The notes beneath the pieces are model-generated. The model saw only the letters and a list, made by a program, of their open reading frames with translations. It had not been told where the DNA came from and searched no databases. A program made the translations under genes and the position numbers. 64,000 bases of DNA, taken from the NCBI RefSeq assembly GCF_019175385.1, contig NC_083346.1, positions 88,736,543 to 88,800,542 on the forward strand, in the 5' to 3' direction. Positions 36,020 through 48,712 of this stretch are shown here, in pieces (positions within the stretch are counted from its first letter, which is position 1; every line of letters begins with the position of its first letter). This DNA is from Lycium barbarum (Eukaryota > Streptophyta > Magnoliopsida > Solanales > Solanaceae).

Positions 36020-38669
36020 TGTCACAACCCGACTAGGGCCGCGACGGGTACCTGGGGCTAACCACCGAGCACCACTCACTCTACTACTTATCATGCTCAT
36101 TAGTCGTTCTTGTATCAAATTCATACTCAAATTATAAGAAAATCATCTTTCATTTGGGAAACTTAAATACTTTTATATGCATAAGCCTTTCGGCCATCAA
36201 AATAATATATATACATAGTAGCAACCTTGTGAGACCATACAACCCACACTGCGTATCTACGAGCCTTTACTGGAGTGCTAGACATAAGGACGGGACAGGA
36301 CCCCGTCATGCCCAACATATACAAATATACACAAAAGAATAATCAAGCATCTCCGGAACAAAGGAGACCCTTCAATCAGCTAACTGCTCCTACGAGTCTG
36401 GGTCGAGCTCACCTCCCTGTCTACCTGTGGGCATGAACACAACGTCCAAAGAAAACGGACGTCAGTACGAACATTGTACTGAGTATTTAAGATAGGAATG
36501 AAACAAATACAATAGAAGGATCATGAGCCATAAGGGAAGGATATAACCTGAATAAGTTTCATAGGCAAATACATTTCGTACATATGTCATATTTAACATA
36601 ATCATGGCACATATGTCATCACATCACGTATATCATCACATCATAATCCTCCTCGTTAACCCAGGTCCGGGTAACCATCATATGCCGCCCACTAGTGGTG
36701 ATCATGCCCGGCCCTCTAGGCTCGGTGTAAACATAGCAGCCCGCCTTAGTGGTGACATGCCCGGCCATTTAGGCATGGTGGAATCATTCGCAGTCTGCAC
36801 TAGCGGTGACATGCTCGGCCATCTAGGCACGGTGTAATCATATCGTCATATACCCTTCGTAACTCAACATTTTCATATATGGCATAGGCATATTATAAAC
36901 TTACATTATTAATCATCTCATAGACGTATCATGACTAAACATCATTATACCTTTATCATTAAAAACATACATTAGAACTTGAAAGCAACTATGGCTATGT
37001 CAGGGTGACATAAGGTTGTGGACCCTCGATTCCATTATGGACAAGTATTTAGCCTCACCTTGAAGGAAATAGTGTATAAGGTGAGTGTATACAATAAACA
37101 ACATCATTAACCATATAGGAACATCATACCATGAACTCTAGGATCTTTAGACTTAAGCTCATCGTCATCATTATTGGGCTCGTAATGTATCTCTTATCTC
37201 ATGTAGCTATTCATGAACATAGCCTCTTAGCTTTCCGGGGTATAGAGGATTCATGGAGAAGAAGGAAAAATCATGCCACCAGATTCATGCCATAGAAAGA
37301 AAGGACTAGTCTCACATACCTTTGTCGTTTAACTAATCTATCGCTTGCTTGTTCTCCTTTAATGCACACGTTCTACCTTCAAGAGAATTCGTATCGACAT
37401 TAGCTAACAATTATAAAAACGGACTTACTAACGCTAGAGAAAATTGGATGGCATTTCCTTTGTTTATACAACTTTTCCCATATTCTATATCAACTCCCAA
37501 ACATTCATAACAACGTTCACAATATAGTAGACAACAATAGTCATTTATCTACATTATCCACATTTTACAATTTCACTTTAATTCATCCATAATCATGACC
37601 ATAGTTCACTATCATGTTCTTTCACATATAATACTCATTCCATGTTCTACATGTCATTCATAACCTATTTACACTCTCAACATATCCATTTTCATGATTC
37701 ATTCAAACTACTACTCAACAATGTCACTATTCACACATTCATGACCCATTTTCTATATCTTTTTACAATCCAAGTGTTTCAACTCCTCAATGTCTTAAAC
37801 ATCATGAAAACATCATAGAACGTACCTTAGATATTGTAGTAATATGCCTTGAGTGGTATTACTCTTCTTGCACCAAAACACTAGTTCACTTCTCTTGGAA
37901 TTTTCTTGGCTTGGATGAACTTGATGAATTTCATACACTTGATTCACTTGAATTCTTGATATTAATCTTTGATTTCCTTTGTTTTATTGTGGATGAAGAG
38001 TGGAGAATATTCTAGAGAATTCTAGAGAGAAGTGGTGTGGAAATGAAATGAATTAATGAACTTGGGTCCCCTTTTTAATGACTTAAAATCTGATCCGTCG
38101 GGCAATTATACGGACAATTATACGGTCCATATAAATTTATACGGTCCGTATAATTGACCGTAAAACTGTTCCAGTGATCACCCATTCCTGTGTCAATTTG
38201 ACGGCACAGTATACGGGCTGTATAATTTTATACGGTCCGTATAATCGACTGTGAAATCAACCCTTCAGCAACTTCGTTCTGTGGCACTTCTACGGTCCAT
38301 TATACGGTTCATATAATCGACCGTATAACCCATCAGTTCACTTAATCTTATTTTCGTTACTTCGTTTGATCTCCGATCCTTATGGAACCTTCTTAACACT
38401 TGTTTATCACCTCAATACCAATCTAAGGGACGTCATTACTCATCTCTAAGACATCATTATGCCATCATTCACTCATCGTCCATAATTCCTGCCCGACACA
38501 TAACATATCCTTTACTTTCTTCGCCAAACTTCTGCCTTCAGTCAAATGTCTTTGAATCTCAATTAGGATCATCAAATGCTATTTCTTACTTATCCAAATC
38601 ACTATATACCTCGTATTCCTCGCTATCCTATTCACTGTACATCAACGAGAAATTTTCCAAGGTGTAACA
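36020..38669 (-). mobile_element. Element C 3' LTR
   Basis: A 2650-bp LTR read on the minus strand from TGTTACACCTTGG (38669) to GGGTTGTGACA (36020). Same family as the LTRs of A. It holds two TTATACGGTCCGTATAA dyads (38137-38153, 38228-38244), donor-like AAAG/GTATGT (37314-37323), three tandem CCGGGCA units (36655-36840) and the hairpin TCAGTAC/GTACTGA (36462-36482). The unit array here shows the empty site of solo LTR I. Confidence 0.9.
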
Positions 38670-38707
38670 TTCTTCCCCCCTTTTTGGAACATTCGTCCTC
38701 GAATGTT
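38670..38707 (-). other. Element C polypurine tract and pre-PPT hairpin
   Basis: Minus-strand AAAAAGGGGGGAAGAA (38670-38685) abuts the 3' LTR. The perfect AACATTCG/CGAATGTT stem (38688-38707) with loop AGGA stands just upstream. Confidence 0.85.
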
Positions 38708-38828
38708 AAACACTCGGTAATTCTACGAAAATTTCACCAGAGTTTCCCCTGTAATATGGCATTACCAACCTGTCACAACAACCCATAATAACATTGCCTC
38801 ACAGGGCTACAATACAATATCAACATAT

Positions 38829-39464
38829 CTATGGCCACACAGGACCAACATACATAAACAAGAAAGTAAACATACCTCTGAATCTTGGTGTTTCATCATG
38901 AACCTCTTCCGGGGGTTGGAATAAGTGCGGATACGTAGATTTCATCTTCTCTTCCACCTCCCAAGTCATTTCCTCTCGGTTGTTGTTTCGCCATAAGACT
39001 TTGACTGAAGCTACTTCCTTATTTCGCAGTCTTCGCACTTGCCTGTCTAGAATGGCAATGGGCACTTCCTCATATGTTAGCTTTTCTGTCACTTGCACAT
39101 CATTAATCGGAACAATCCTCGTGGGGTCTCCAACACACTTGCGGAGCATCAAAACATAGAAAACAGGATGGACTGATTCAAGCTGTGAAGGCAAGTCCAA
39201 CTCATAAGCTACATGACCCACCTTACGGATAATTTTATAGGGTCTGATGTATCGAGGACTCAACTTCCCTTTATTGTCAAATCTCATCACCCCTTACATT
39301 GGCGACACTTTCAAAAATACCCAATCATCAACTTGAAATTCCAAGTCTCGCCGGTGGTTGTCCGCATAAGATTTTTGGAGACTTTGGGCTGTCAACAATT
39401 GATCTCGGATCACCTTGACTTTTTGTACCGCTTTCTGAACTAATTCAGGGCCTATTAGCTGTAC
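38829..39464 (-). pseudogene. Element C integrase C-terminus and chromodomain-like tail
   Basis: 38829-39290 is a 153-codon frame: FDNKGKLSPRYIRPYKI, HPVFYVLMLRKCVGDP, then EEVPIAILDRQVRRLRNKE and WRNNNREEMTWEVEEKM. A stop at about 39293 (TAA in the antisense of 'cccttacattgg') separates it from KVSPM upstream. It is close to E and A. Confidence 0.87.
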
Positions 39465-39960
39465 CTATCCTATTTCGAACCATCCGATTGGGGACCTACA
39501 CTTTCTTCCATATAAAGCTTCATACGGGTCCATTTGAATACTGGAATGATAACTATTGTTGTATGAAAATTTGATTAGAGGCAAATGATCATCGCAACTA
39601 CCACCAAAATCTTGTATACATTCCCGCAGCATATCTTCCAAAGTCTGAATAGTACGTTCGGCCTGTCCATCGGTTTGCGAATGAAATGTCGTGCTAAGCC
39701 TCATCTGGGTACCTAGACCTTCTTGAAAGGACTTCCAGAACTTGGCTGTAAATTGTGCTCCTCTATCTGTGATAATGGATAGTGTAATACCATGGAGTCG
39801 CACAATTTCCTTGAGATACAACCTGGCATAATATTCCGCTGAGTAGGTAGTTCTGACTGGAAGAAAATGAGCTGCTTTTGTCAATCTATCCACTATCACC
39901 CATATAGAATCATACTTGCCTCAAGAACGAGGTAACCCCACAATAAAATCCATGTTGATC
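39465..39960 (-). pseudogene. Element C integrase catalytic core
   Basis: 144-codon frame: RLTKAAHFLPVRTTYSAEYY, IITDRGAQFTAKF (second Asp), [14 protein letters not shown] (catalytic Glu, 35 residues between them), and [17 protein letters not shown]. The first Asp block (NMDFIVGLPRS) is just upstream, separated by a TGA that looks like a CGA change. Catalytic residues survive but the frame does not. Confidence 0.87.
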
Positions 39961-40591
39961 ACCTCCCATTTCCAAGTAGGGATTCCATTGCTTGCAATAA
40001 TCCTCCTGGCTTTTGATGTTCGATCTTTACTTGTTGGCAATTTGAACATTGGGCTACGAATTCCGCTATGTCTCTCTTCATGACATCCCACCAATATATT
40101 AGTTTAAGATCATGATACATCTTGGTTGCACCTGGGTGAATAGAATACCGAGAATAATGGGTTTCCTCTAAAATTCGATGACGCAATTCTGCCACATTCG
40201 GCACACACAGCCTGCCTCGGTACCTAAGAATTCCATCCATAGAAACATCAAATGGAGACTTCTCTCTTTCATGAGATATGTCTCTGTAATGGCATAGTTT
40301 AGGATCTTCATACTGATGCTCTTTCACTTCCATGTTCAAGGACGAGACTGTGGGATCATTAATGCCAATCCCTGCACTACCCAAATCAATTACACGTACT
40401 CTAAGATTAGCTAATTGATGGAGCTCGTGAACAATCTCTTTCTTTTCTGGAGGAACTTCGCATAAACTGCCCATTGATCGGCGGCTAAGCGCATCAGCCA
40501 CCACATTTGCTTTTCCGAGGTGGTATAAAATGCTAACATCCTAATCTTTTAATAATTCTAACCACCGCCTCTGCCGTAGATTTAACTCCTT
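39961..40591 (-). pseudogene. Element C RNase H end and integrase zinc finger
   Basis: Frame 39959-40504 starts in [11 protein letters not shown] (last RNase H Asp). It passes through a spacer ([37 protein letters not shown]) and holds an intact-looking H2C2 finger ([12 protein letters not shown], then CSNCQQVK). Between it and the upstream frame are the TAG at 40589-40591 and a second stop in the KDYD region. Confidence 0.85.
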
Positions 40592-42031
40592 CTATTTGAA
40601 AATATACTGAAGACTCTTGTGATCTGTATAAATATTAACGTGCACACCATACAAGTAATGTCTCCACATTTTTAAAACATGAATGACTGCAGCCAATTCA
40701 AGATCATGAGTCGGATAGTTCTTCTCATGTTTCCGCAGCTGTCTCGAAGCATATGCAATAAATCTACCGTGCTGCATTAACACACATCCTAGCCCAACAC
40801 TAGAAGCATCACAGTACACGATATAGCCATCTAGCCCTTCTAGAAGTGTTAAGACTCGAGCTGAGGCTAATCTATCCTTCAACTCTTGGAAGCTGCGTTC
40901 ACAAGCATCATTCCATTGAAATTTAGCCGACTTTTGGGTTAGCTTCGTCAATGGAGCTGAAATAGATGAGAAGCTCTCTACGAATCTTCTATAATAACCT
41001 GCCAATCCCAGAAAACTATAAACTTCTGTAGGCGTCGTAGGCCTTGGCCAAGTCTTCACAGCTTCAATTTTCTGAGTATCGACTCGAATACCATCATTTG
41101 AAATAACATGGCCCAGAAATGTTACGGAATTCAGCCAAAACTCGCACTTTGAAAATTTTGCATATAACTCCCGGGCTCGAAGAATGCCAAGAACAATGCA
41201 CAAATGATCTGCATGTTCTGATTCTGTGCGAGAGTATACCAGAATATCATCAATGAATACTATCACAAATAAGTCAAAGAGTGACTTGAACACGTTATTC
41301 ATCAAATTCATAAACACTGCCGGAGAATTAGTCAACCCAAATGACATTACCCGGAATTCATAATGGCCATATCTCGTTCTGATGGCTGTTTTGGGAATAT
41401 CTCTTTCTCTAACTCTCACTTGATGATAACCCAACCTCAAGTCTATTTTTGAAAACCACTTGGCACCCGGTAGTTGATCGAATAAGTCATCAATCCTTGG
41501 GAGAGGATATTTGTTCTTTATCGTCACCTTGTTCAACTGCCTGTAATCGATGCACATTCGTAGAGAACAGTCTTTCTTTCTCACGAACAAGACTGGTGCT
41601 CCCCACGGTGATGTACTGGGTCTAATAAACCCCTTCTCGAGCAAGTCTTTCAATTGTGCCTTTAGCTCTTTCAATTCTGCCGGAGCCATTCGATAAGGAG
41701 GAATAGAAATAGGCTTGGTGTCCGGCAATACATCAATGGCGAAGTCAATCTCTCTTTCTGGAGGAAGACCTGGAAGTTCATCTGGGAATACATTCGGAAA
41801 TTCATTCACTACCGGAACTGATTGGAAAGTTGGCGACTTTTCCTCGGTGTCATGAACTCGGACTAGATGATAAATATAGCCCTTGGCTATCATCTTTCTT
41901 GCCTTAAGGTAGGAAATAAACCTACCTTTCGGAGATGCGGCATTACCCTTCCATTCCAGCACGGGCTCTCCCGGAAATTGGAATCGAACTATTTTCATTC
42001 GGCAATCAACCTTAGCATAACAGGATGCCAA
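40592..42031 (-). pseudogene. Element C protease tail, reverse transcriptase and RNase H
   Basis: The longest frame of C, 479 codons. Residues 1-115 are the protease C-terminus and linker. RT spans about 116-370, with [10 protein letters not shown] at 159, [10 protein letters not shown] (catalytic Asp 197) and FIDD at 259-262. RNase H spans about 400-479, with Asp408 in YCDAS, Glu445 in DLEL and Asp470 in YTDHK. It ends at a TAG replacing Gln of the FKQKELNL motif. RT and RNase H residues look complete apart from the cut end, so C decayed fairly late. Confidence 0.9.
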
Positions 42032-42396
42032 TCAATCCATACCCATAATTACATCGAAATCTAACATTTCCAGCTCAATCAAATCAGCTTTGGTCTAGCG
42101 ATCACATATCACAATTACACAATTTTTGTACACTCGTCTTGCTATCACGGGATCACCAACCGGAGTAGATACCTCGAAAGGTTTAATTGGCTCAGGTTTA
42201 ACCCCCAATACAACCAGCAACATATGGAATAATATAAGAAAATGTAGAACCCGGATCTATCAATACATACACATCACGGGAGAATATAGACAATATACTT
42301 GTAACCACATCTGGGGAGGACTCAAGATCCTGTCGTCCCGCTAAAGCATATACACGAGGCTAAGTGGAACCTGAAGTAGATGCTGCCCCTCTGCCT
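42032..42396 (-). pseudogene. Element C aspartic protease
   Basis: Shifted frames on the minus strand retain the active-site block with LIDPGSTFSYI (about 42230-42265), then KPFEVSTPVGDPVIA and, at the boundary with the next frame, LDFDVIMGMD. Stops and small indels break it. Homologous to 50948-51292 of A. Confidence 0.82.
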
Positions 42397-43683
42397 CTAC
42401 CTCGACCTGCTGACATCTGGGGAGTTTTTCCTACCGGGTGTACTGAGGAAGAACCAGCTACTGAACATGGGCTGAACCCCACCTCTACCATACCGCGAGG
42501 GACAATCTTGCATCAAATGTCCAGTATGTCCACAAACATAGCAAGCATCTGTGTCCTGGAGACATGGCTCTGAGTGTAATTTCCGGCACCGGCTATATCG
42601 TGGAACTGGTGGTATCCTCTGACTATAATCGCCCCCAAAATGAGAACCCAAAGCTCTCAAACTCTGACCCTGTCCTGAAGGAAAGGAGCGGTCAATTCTC
42701 CTATCTGCAAATCGGGGAGGCGCACTAGTCACTGACTGGCCTAAATGTCGGGAATAAGCCTGCCTCGATCCCCCTCTATAGTCGCTACCTGTCCCCATAG
42801 ATTTGGCCCGCTTGCTTTGCCTCCTATCAATATCACGATCACTCCTTTGTGGTTGCTGTCGTCCCTCTAAGTTCTGGGCACGGGCTTGTATTCGGGAAAT
42901 ATCCATCCCTTCTTGCAAAGAAGCCGTCAAGCAATCTTTGAACAAATGTGGCCCCAAGCCACTCACAAATCTATGCACCTGATCTCCCATGTCGGCCACC
43001 ATAGTCGGGGCATATCTAGCTTAAGAATTAAATTGCAAGCTATACTCCTGGGCACTCATATTTCCTTGCTTCAAATTTAGAAATCTATCCGTTCTAGCTC
43101 GGCGGACCTCGGGTGGCAAATAGTGATGGATAAAAGCATCTACAAATATTTTCCATATGTGTGGAGGGGCATTCTCTTGTCTCGAGGCTATACAATTATT
43201 ATACCACAATACTGCCACATCTCGGAGTCTATACGATGCCAACTCCATGGATTCAGTCTCGAAGGCATGAATAATTTTCAATGTCCTCAACATCTCATCT
43301 ATGAAACCTTGCGGGTATTCATCCAGCTTTGACCCGAAAAACTCCGGAGGATTCAAACTCATAAAGTCATGGGCTCGGGTACTAGCTGACTGATCACTTG
43401 GGCCCGCATTCTACCGCTGGGCCTGAGCGGCAACCAACTTTGTCAATAGATGTATGGCCTCGGTCACTTGTTGACCCGAAGTAACCGGTGGAGGAATTGG
43501 AGCTGGAGCTCCTCTTTGTTCTTCCACATTAGGCGAGGTGGAGGAAGTATTAGATAAGGCCTTATTGTGTGATTCGCCCTCTTCTATATTCATCGGAGAC
43601 TCTCTTTCTACTCGCCTTTTTGTCATAGTCTTGCCCTTCTGGGCGGCTGTAGCTTTTCCCTTTGGCGGCATTTCTGAAATCAC
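42397..43683 (-). pseudogene. Element C gag
   Basis: Three pieces of one reading direction. 43411-43683 starts MPPKGKATAAQKGK and has an acidic and Pro-rich N-terminus. 43021-43362 is the capsid (MSLNPPEFFGSK, YLPPEVRRARTDRF, AQEYSLQFNS). 42397-43002 is the capsid end, an Arg/Gln-rich linker and the zinc knuckle CYVCGHTGHLMQDC. Single stops separate them (TAG at about 43410 and TAA at about 43020), so this gag is only lightly damaged. The ATG follows an acceptor-like TTTCAG. Confidence 0.88.
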
Positions 43684-43809
43684 AACACACTATTAGGGAG
43701 GATAAAATCTTATACATAGCTCTATCGCACGATCTCATAAGAAGAAAGATGTTCATTTTTCCTAAATGCCCTGTAGCCTCCTGTTTATTGATGTGGCGCG
43801 CAACACACC

Positions 43810-43873
43810 ATAAATAAGACTCTACTAGACACGGCTCGTAGACACTTCCTAGGACTGAACTGCTCTGATACCA
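43810..43873 (-). other. Element C primer binding site and conserved leader
   Basis: The antisense of 43862-43873 is TGGTATCAGAGC, initiator tRNA-Met type. The conserved 34-nt leader block is 43810-43843 on the minus strand, with one change (TCTTATTTAT). Confidence 0.87.
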
Positions 43874-43877
43874 CTTT

Positions 43878-44374
43878 TGTCACGACCCGACAAGGGCCGC
43901 GACGGGTACCCGAGGCTAACCACCGAGCACCGCTCACTCTACTACTTATCATGCTCATTAATCGTTCTTGTATCAAATTCATACTCAAATTATAAGAAAA
44001 TCATCTTTCATTTGGGAAACTTAAATACTTTTATATGCATAAGCCTTTCGGCCATCAAAATAATATATATACATAGTACCAACCTTGTGAAACCATACAA
44101 CCCATACTGCGTATCGACGAGCCTCTACTGGAGTGCTAGACATAAGGACGGGACAAGACCTCGTCATGCCCAACATATACAAATATATACAAAAGAATAA
44201 TCAAGCACCTCCGGAACAAAGGAGAGCCTTCAATCAGCTAACCGCTCCTACGAGTCTGGGTCAAGCTCACCTCCCTATCTACCAATGGGCATGAACAGAA
44301 CGTCCAAAGAAAACGGACGTCAGTACGAACATTGTACTGAGTATGTAAGATAGGAATGAAACAAATACAATAGA
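43878..44374 (-). mobile_element. Element C 5' LTR, only the last ~497 bp
   Basis: Matches 36020-36516 of the 3' LTR, including the hairpin, but stops at 44374, where unrelated sequence of LTR D begins after six bases. About 2.1 kb of this LTR, including its promoter, is therefore absent. Confidence 0.88.
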
Positions 44375-45021
44375 TATTATTTTGACAACCTTGATACAGT
44401 TAGGTATTATTTGATATTGTATATATATCTTCTTTAAGTAAAATCTTTTAGTAAAAATATTTTGCGTAGTTACTATTGTTACTACTTTTTGGATATGCTT
44501 TAAATTATATACATGACTTGAGAAAGTATATCGTTGATACTTGTAACATCAATATGTTGTTAAAAAGTAGTAAAAATGTCACGACCCGACTAGGGCCGCG
44601 ACGGGTACCTGGGGCTAACCACCGAGCACCACTCACTCTACTACTTATCATGCTCATTAGTCGTTCTTGTATCAAATTCATACTCAAATTATAAGAAAAT
44701 CATCTTTTATTTGTGAAACTTAATTACTTTTATATGCATAAGCCTTTCGGCAATCAAAATAATATATATACATAGTAGCAAACTTGTGAGACCATACAAC
44801 CCACACTGCGTATCTACGAGCCTCTACTGGAGGACCAGACATAAGGACGGGACAGGACCCCGTCATGCCCAACATATACAAATATACACAAAAGAATAAT
44901 CAAGCACCTCCGGAACAAAGGAGAGCCTTCAATCAGCTAACTGCTCCTACGAGTCTGGGTCGAGCTCACCTCCCTGTCTACCTGTGGGCATGAACATAGC
45001 GTCCAAAGAAAACGGACGTCA
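44375..45021. repeat. Second copy of the D/C boundary (tandem duplication)
   Basis: After a 6-bp filler (TATTAT), 44381-44576 repeats 35822-36019 of LTR D and 44577-45021 repeats 36020-36464 of the C 3' LTR, including the same join in an A run. Variants shared with the 3' LTR and not with the adjacent 5' LTR (for example GACTAGGG, TACCTGGGG, CACCACTC, GTGAGACC, TATCTACG) show it is a copy of the left boundary. Element A interrupts it at 45022. Confidence 0.88.
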
Positions 45022-45247
45022 TGTTACACCTCGAAAATTTTCCCTGTGAACGTACAACGAAAAGACTAACGAAGAATACCGGTATATGATGTTTCAATGA
45101 GAAGGGAACGACGTTTGACGACCTTAAGTAAGATTTCAACGGCAATGGGAACAAGAGATAGGTTATGCTCCACAATGACTAATTATAAGTTCTGAAGACG
45201 TGGAAGTTGCAGATTTGCACTTTGGCCCAGTCGGTCGTAAAATGAAA

Positions 45248-45467
45248 TACGGACCGTAAAGTAGTATACGGCCCGTAAACCACCATGTTGTATTCCAAAT
45301 CACAAAACTTCAACTTTCTGTCAAATGTTCAAATGGTTAAATGCGACTTGGAATACGGATCGTAAATTGAAATACGGCCCGTAAACTGCGATCGTAAATC
45401 ACCATGATCCCCAGTATACCTTTCTGGTTTTGATATGCTTAAATACGACCACAAAATACGGCCCGTA
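45248..45467. promoter_or_regulatory. Array of palindromic TACGG-N-CCGTA sites in LTR A U3
   Basis: Near-perfect 11-bp dyads at 45248, 45267, 45373 and 45457, with a weaker one at 45354 and half sites (GGTCGTAAA, TTTACGACC) between. The 3' LTR has the same array plus one extra dyad (about 55040). They lie just before the presumed TATA region (ATTAAAAGG near 45533). Likely regulatory sites (inference). Confidence 0.55.
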
Positions 45468-46918
45468 GACTGGGTTTACGACCACTGTGCACTTCAACTA
45501 CTGTTCATTCCGGATAATATTTTAAGTCATTAAAAGGAGAACCAAGCTCATTAAATTCATTTCATCTTCACGATATTTCTCTATAGAATACTCTCCACTC
45601 TTCATTACAAGAAACCCAAGGGAAATCCATGATCAATAACACCAAATCCATGAGACAAAGTGTATGAAACCTAGCTAAAGTTCATCTCTCTCAAGAAAAC
45701 CCAAAGGAAGTGAAGTAGGGTTTTGATGCTAGAGGAGTAATTCCATTCAAGGCTTGTTCAACCATCATCTAAGGTAAGTTTCATGACTAAACCGTGTTGT
45801 TTAAGGTATTGGAAGGTTAATATACTTGAAATGTAAAAAGACATAGGAAATGGGTCATTCATGAGTGAATAGTGTTATGGGTGGATGGTAGTTGGGTTGA
45901 ATTATGAATGTTGGAGTGTTGTGATTATGAATACGTTATAAATGACATTTAGGCTATGAAATAGGTATTATATATGAGGAAACGCGATAGTAATCTATAA
46001 CCATAAATATAGAGAAATTGAAGAGAAATGGTGGATTGTGGTCAATGTATATGAATGATGATTGTTGATTGAGATATGGTGAATGTTGTTGTGAGCGTGT
46101 GGGAGTTGATATAGCATATGGGAAAAGTAGTATAAACAAAGGAAGCGCTGCCCAACTTTCCCTAGAATTAGTAACGCGTTCTTATAGTCGAATTAACTAA
46201 CGTTAGTACGAATTCTCTTGAAGGTAGAACGTGACATTGAAGGATAACAAGCGAACGCTAGGCTAATTAAATGACAAAGGTATGTAAGGCTTATCCCTTC
46301 CTTCAAAGGCATGAATCTTCCAAGTTTTCCATGATCCTCCTATGTGATGGAGCTTATGAGTCCGTAAATATACTAAATCACATACGAGCATGAAAATGAT
46401 GTTAATGAGTTAAAGTATAGATATGCGATAGTTCATGATATGATGATCCCGTAACGCTGATGATGTCATTATTGTTAACACTCACCTTATGCACTATTTC
46501 CTTCAAGGTGAGGCAAAGTAATCCTAAATGTTCATAATATGATCGGGGCTTTACGACCTTACGTCACCCCGACATAGACATGGTTATCTTTAGAGTCTAA
46601 TGTATGCTCCTAATGCTAAATGTGAAATGATGTAAAGTCATGGTATGCTTATAAGATGATCAATAATGCTAGCTTATAATATGCCTATGTTATGCATGAA
46701 AATGCCAAGTTATGATAAGATTACGATACGTTCATGAAATGTGCAATAGTGATGGGTTATGATTGATTATGTGATGATGAAATTCCACCGCGCCAGAATG
46801 GCCGGGCATGTCACCGCTAAGGCTGGCTGCATATGGTTCCACTGTGCATACATGGCCGGGCATGTCACCGCTAAGGCGGGATGCTATGTTACACCGAGCT
46901 TAGAGGGCCGGGCATGAT

Positions 46919-48712
46919 TGTTATACCCCGTATATTTATACGTCGAACTGTTCGCAACCAAGTCGAGTCAAGTTAAAGGTAGAATTACTTTCGGGCAAAA
47001 AGTAGAAACCTTTAATTTTCAAATTTGAATTAAAACATAAATTGTTTATAAATTCTATTTAGTGAAAAATTATTATTGGAGAGTAGGGATTAATTAACTA
47101 TGACTAGATTATTAAGTAGGAATTAGTGATTGATTAAATTAATTAATTTAATTTTTAAATTGTGTGCCCCACACGTTTTAATTATTAAAAAAAAACAAAT
47201 CAGCAAAATAATGTTGGATGAGTCATTAGAGGAGGGTACACGTGTCCATTAGAGGACAACCATATATAAGATATGGTTTGTGAACAAAGTGGGCAAATTA
47301 ATTCATTTCCAAACAAATTTCTCAAAAACAAAGGGAGCATTTCCATGGCTAGTCTCGGCCAGCCATGGTTGAAGGGTAAAAATTATTTTTGTTGCTTAAT
47401 CAATCAAGTTCTAAGTGCAATACAAATTCAAGGAGGTGATAGCAACATTGGATATTGAATCGGGAAAGAAGAAATTGCGAAATTGGAGCAATTAAGAGTA
47501 GAAATTCCTTCGAGAAAATTAAGGTAAGATTTTCTTATTTTGTGGTGAAATTGTGTTAATAGTGGTGTAATGGAATTATTAAAATTGGATTGGACGAAAT
47601 TGGAAGTAAGAGAATGCATAAAATTGATGTTATAGGAAATTGTGAGACTTTTATATGTATATCTCTGTGGTTGGTATTTCTGTGTTAACAGGAGAATAAT
47701 TGGAAATTCGGGTTAGGCGAATATATAGGGGAAATGCTGCCCGATTTTCATTAAGTCCTTAATAATTAAAAACCCTTAACGAGAAAGTATAAGTTAAAGA
47801 ATAAGTTCTATAAAGTGATGGGCTACGGTTTACGAAATAGAAAGTACGGTTACTGACGATAACGTTACCTTTATGTTAAATAGGCTAAAAGAGCGACAAA
47901 GCGAACGGTTTTGTGATTAGTCGTCAACAGGTATGTAAAGCTGTCCCTTCTTTCTTTTGACATGTCTTAGATTTAAGTGATGAACGATACGAACTTTGGG
48001 GTAATTCTATTCGTAAGTCTTGAGTGTGATTCATGATTCTTATTTACTTCTTGACGTTAGAACTCTTAACATGATTGAACTTCCCTCTCAAATTTTCTAT
48101 GCGTTGGATAGTAATCGATATATATAAGACTCTATTCTTAGAGAGTGTAGAGATAGTTGTATCGTTGGCCTCCTATGTTTTATGTCCATAACTCCCAGAG
48201 ACTTTTCATATTAGCTTCTTATGTCACCAGAGGGGTTCAGAGTATCCTTTTTCGAGTTTCACATGCATTTGTATATATTATATTATATTTATGGATCGGG
48301 ACGTACGTTCCTCGACACTAACATATTATATTATATTTGGATCGGGTTGTACGTTCCACAGCACTATCAGTTATATTGTAATCTATGCCTATCATACGCC
48401 GTAGAGGTCTGTAGACATATGTGTGGGTTGTGTATGGGTTCTGTTCAGCTGTGTCTATACGATGTGCTGTGGTATGATGTTCGTCTATAGTGGCAGCCTT
48501 GTCAGCTTGCGTATCATTTCATGATATGATCAGTTGTGACTCCTCATGAGACAGTGTATCTGAATATACATAAATGATGACGCTATGAACCTTCAGAGTT
48601 CTTTTGTAAAGTTCCATATTGTTCGTAGTTTCAGTTTGACTATATCTGATAGGTATGTATACGGGTGTCCAGGTCGGGCACCAGTCACGGTCCACGGGGT
48701 TGGGTCGTGACA
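46919..48712 (+). mobile_element. Solo LTR I
   Basis: A 1794-bp LTR, TGTTATACCCCG to GGGTCGTGACA, flanked by ATGAT on both sides (46914-46918, 48713-48717). The uninterrupted target is seen in LTR C (36690-36720, antisense). It has TATATAAG at 47263, donor-like ACAG/GTATGT at 47927-47936, and ends like the other LTRs. No internal region, so it is a solo LTR. Its open frames are short and unlike any protein I know. Confidence 0.92.
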
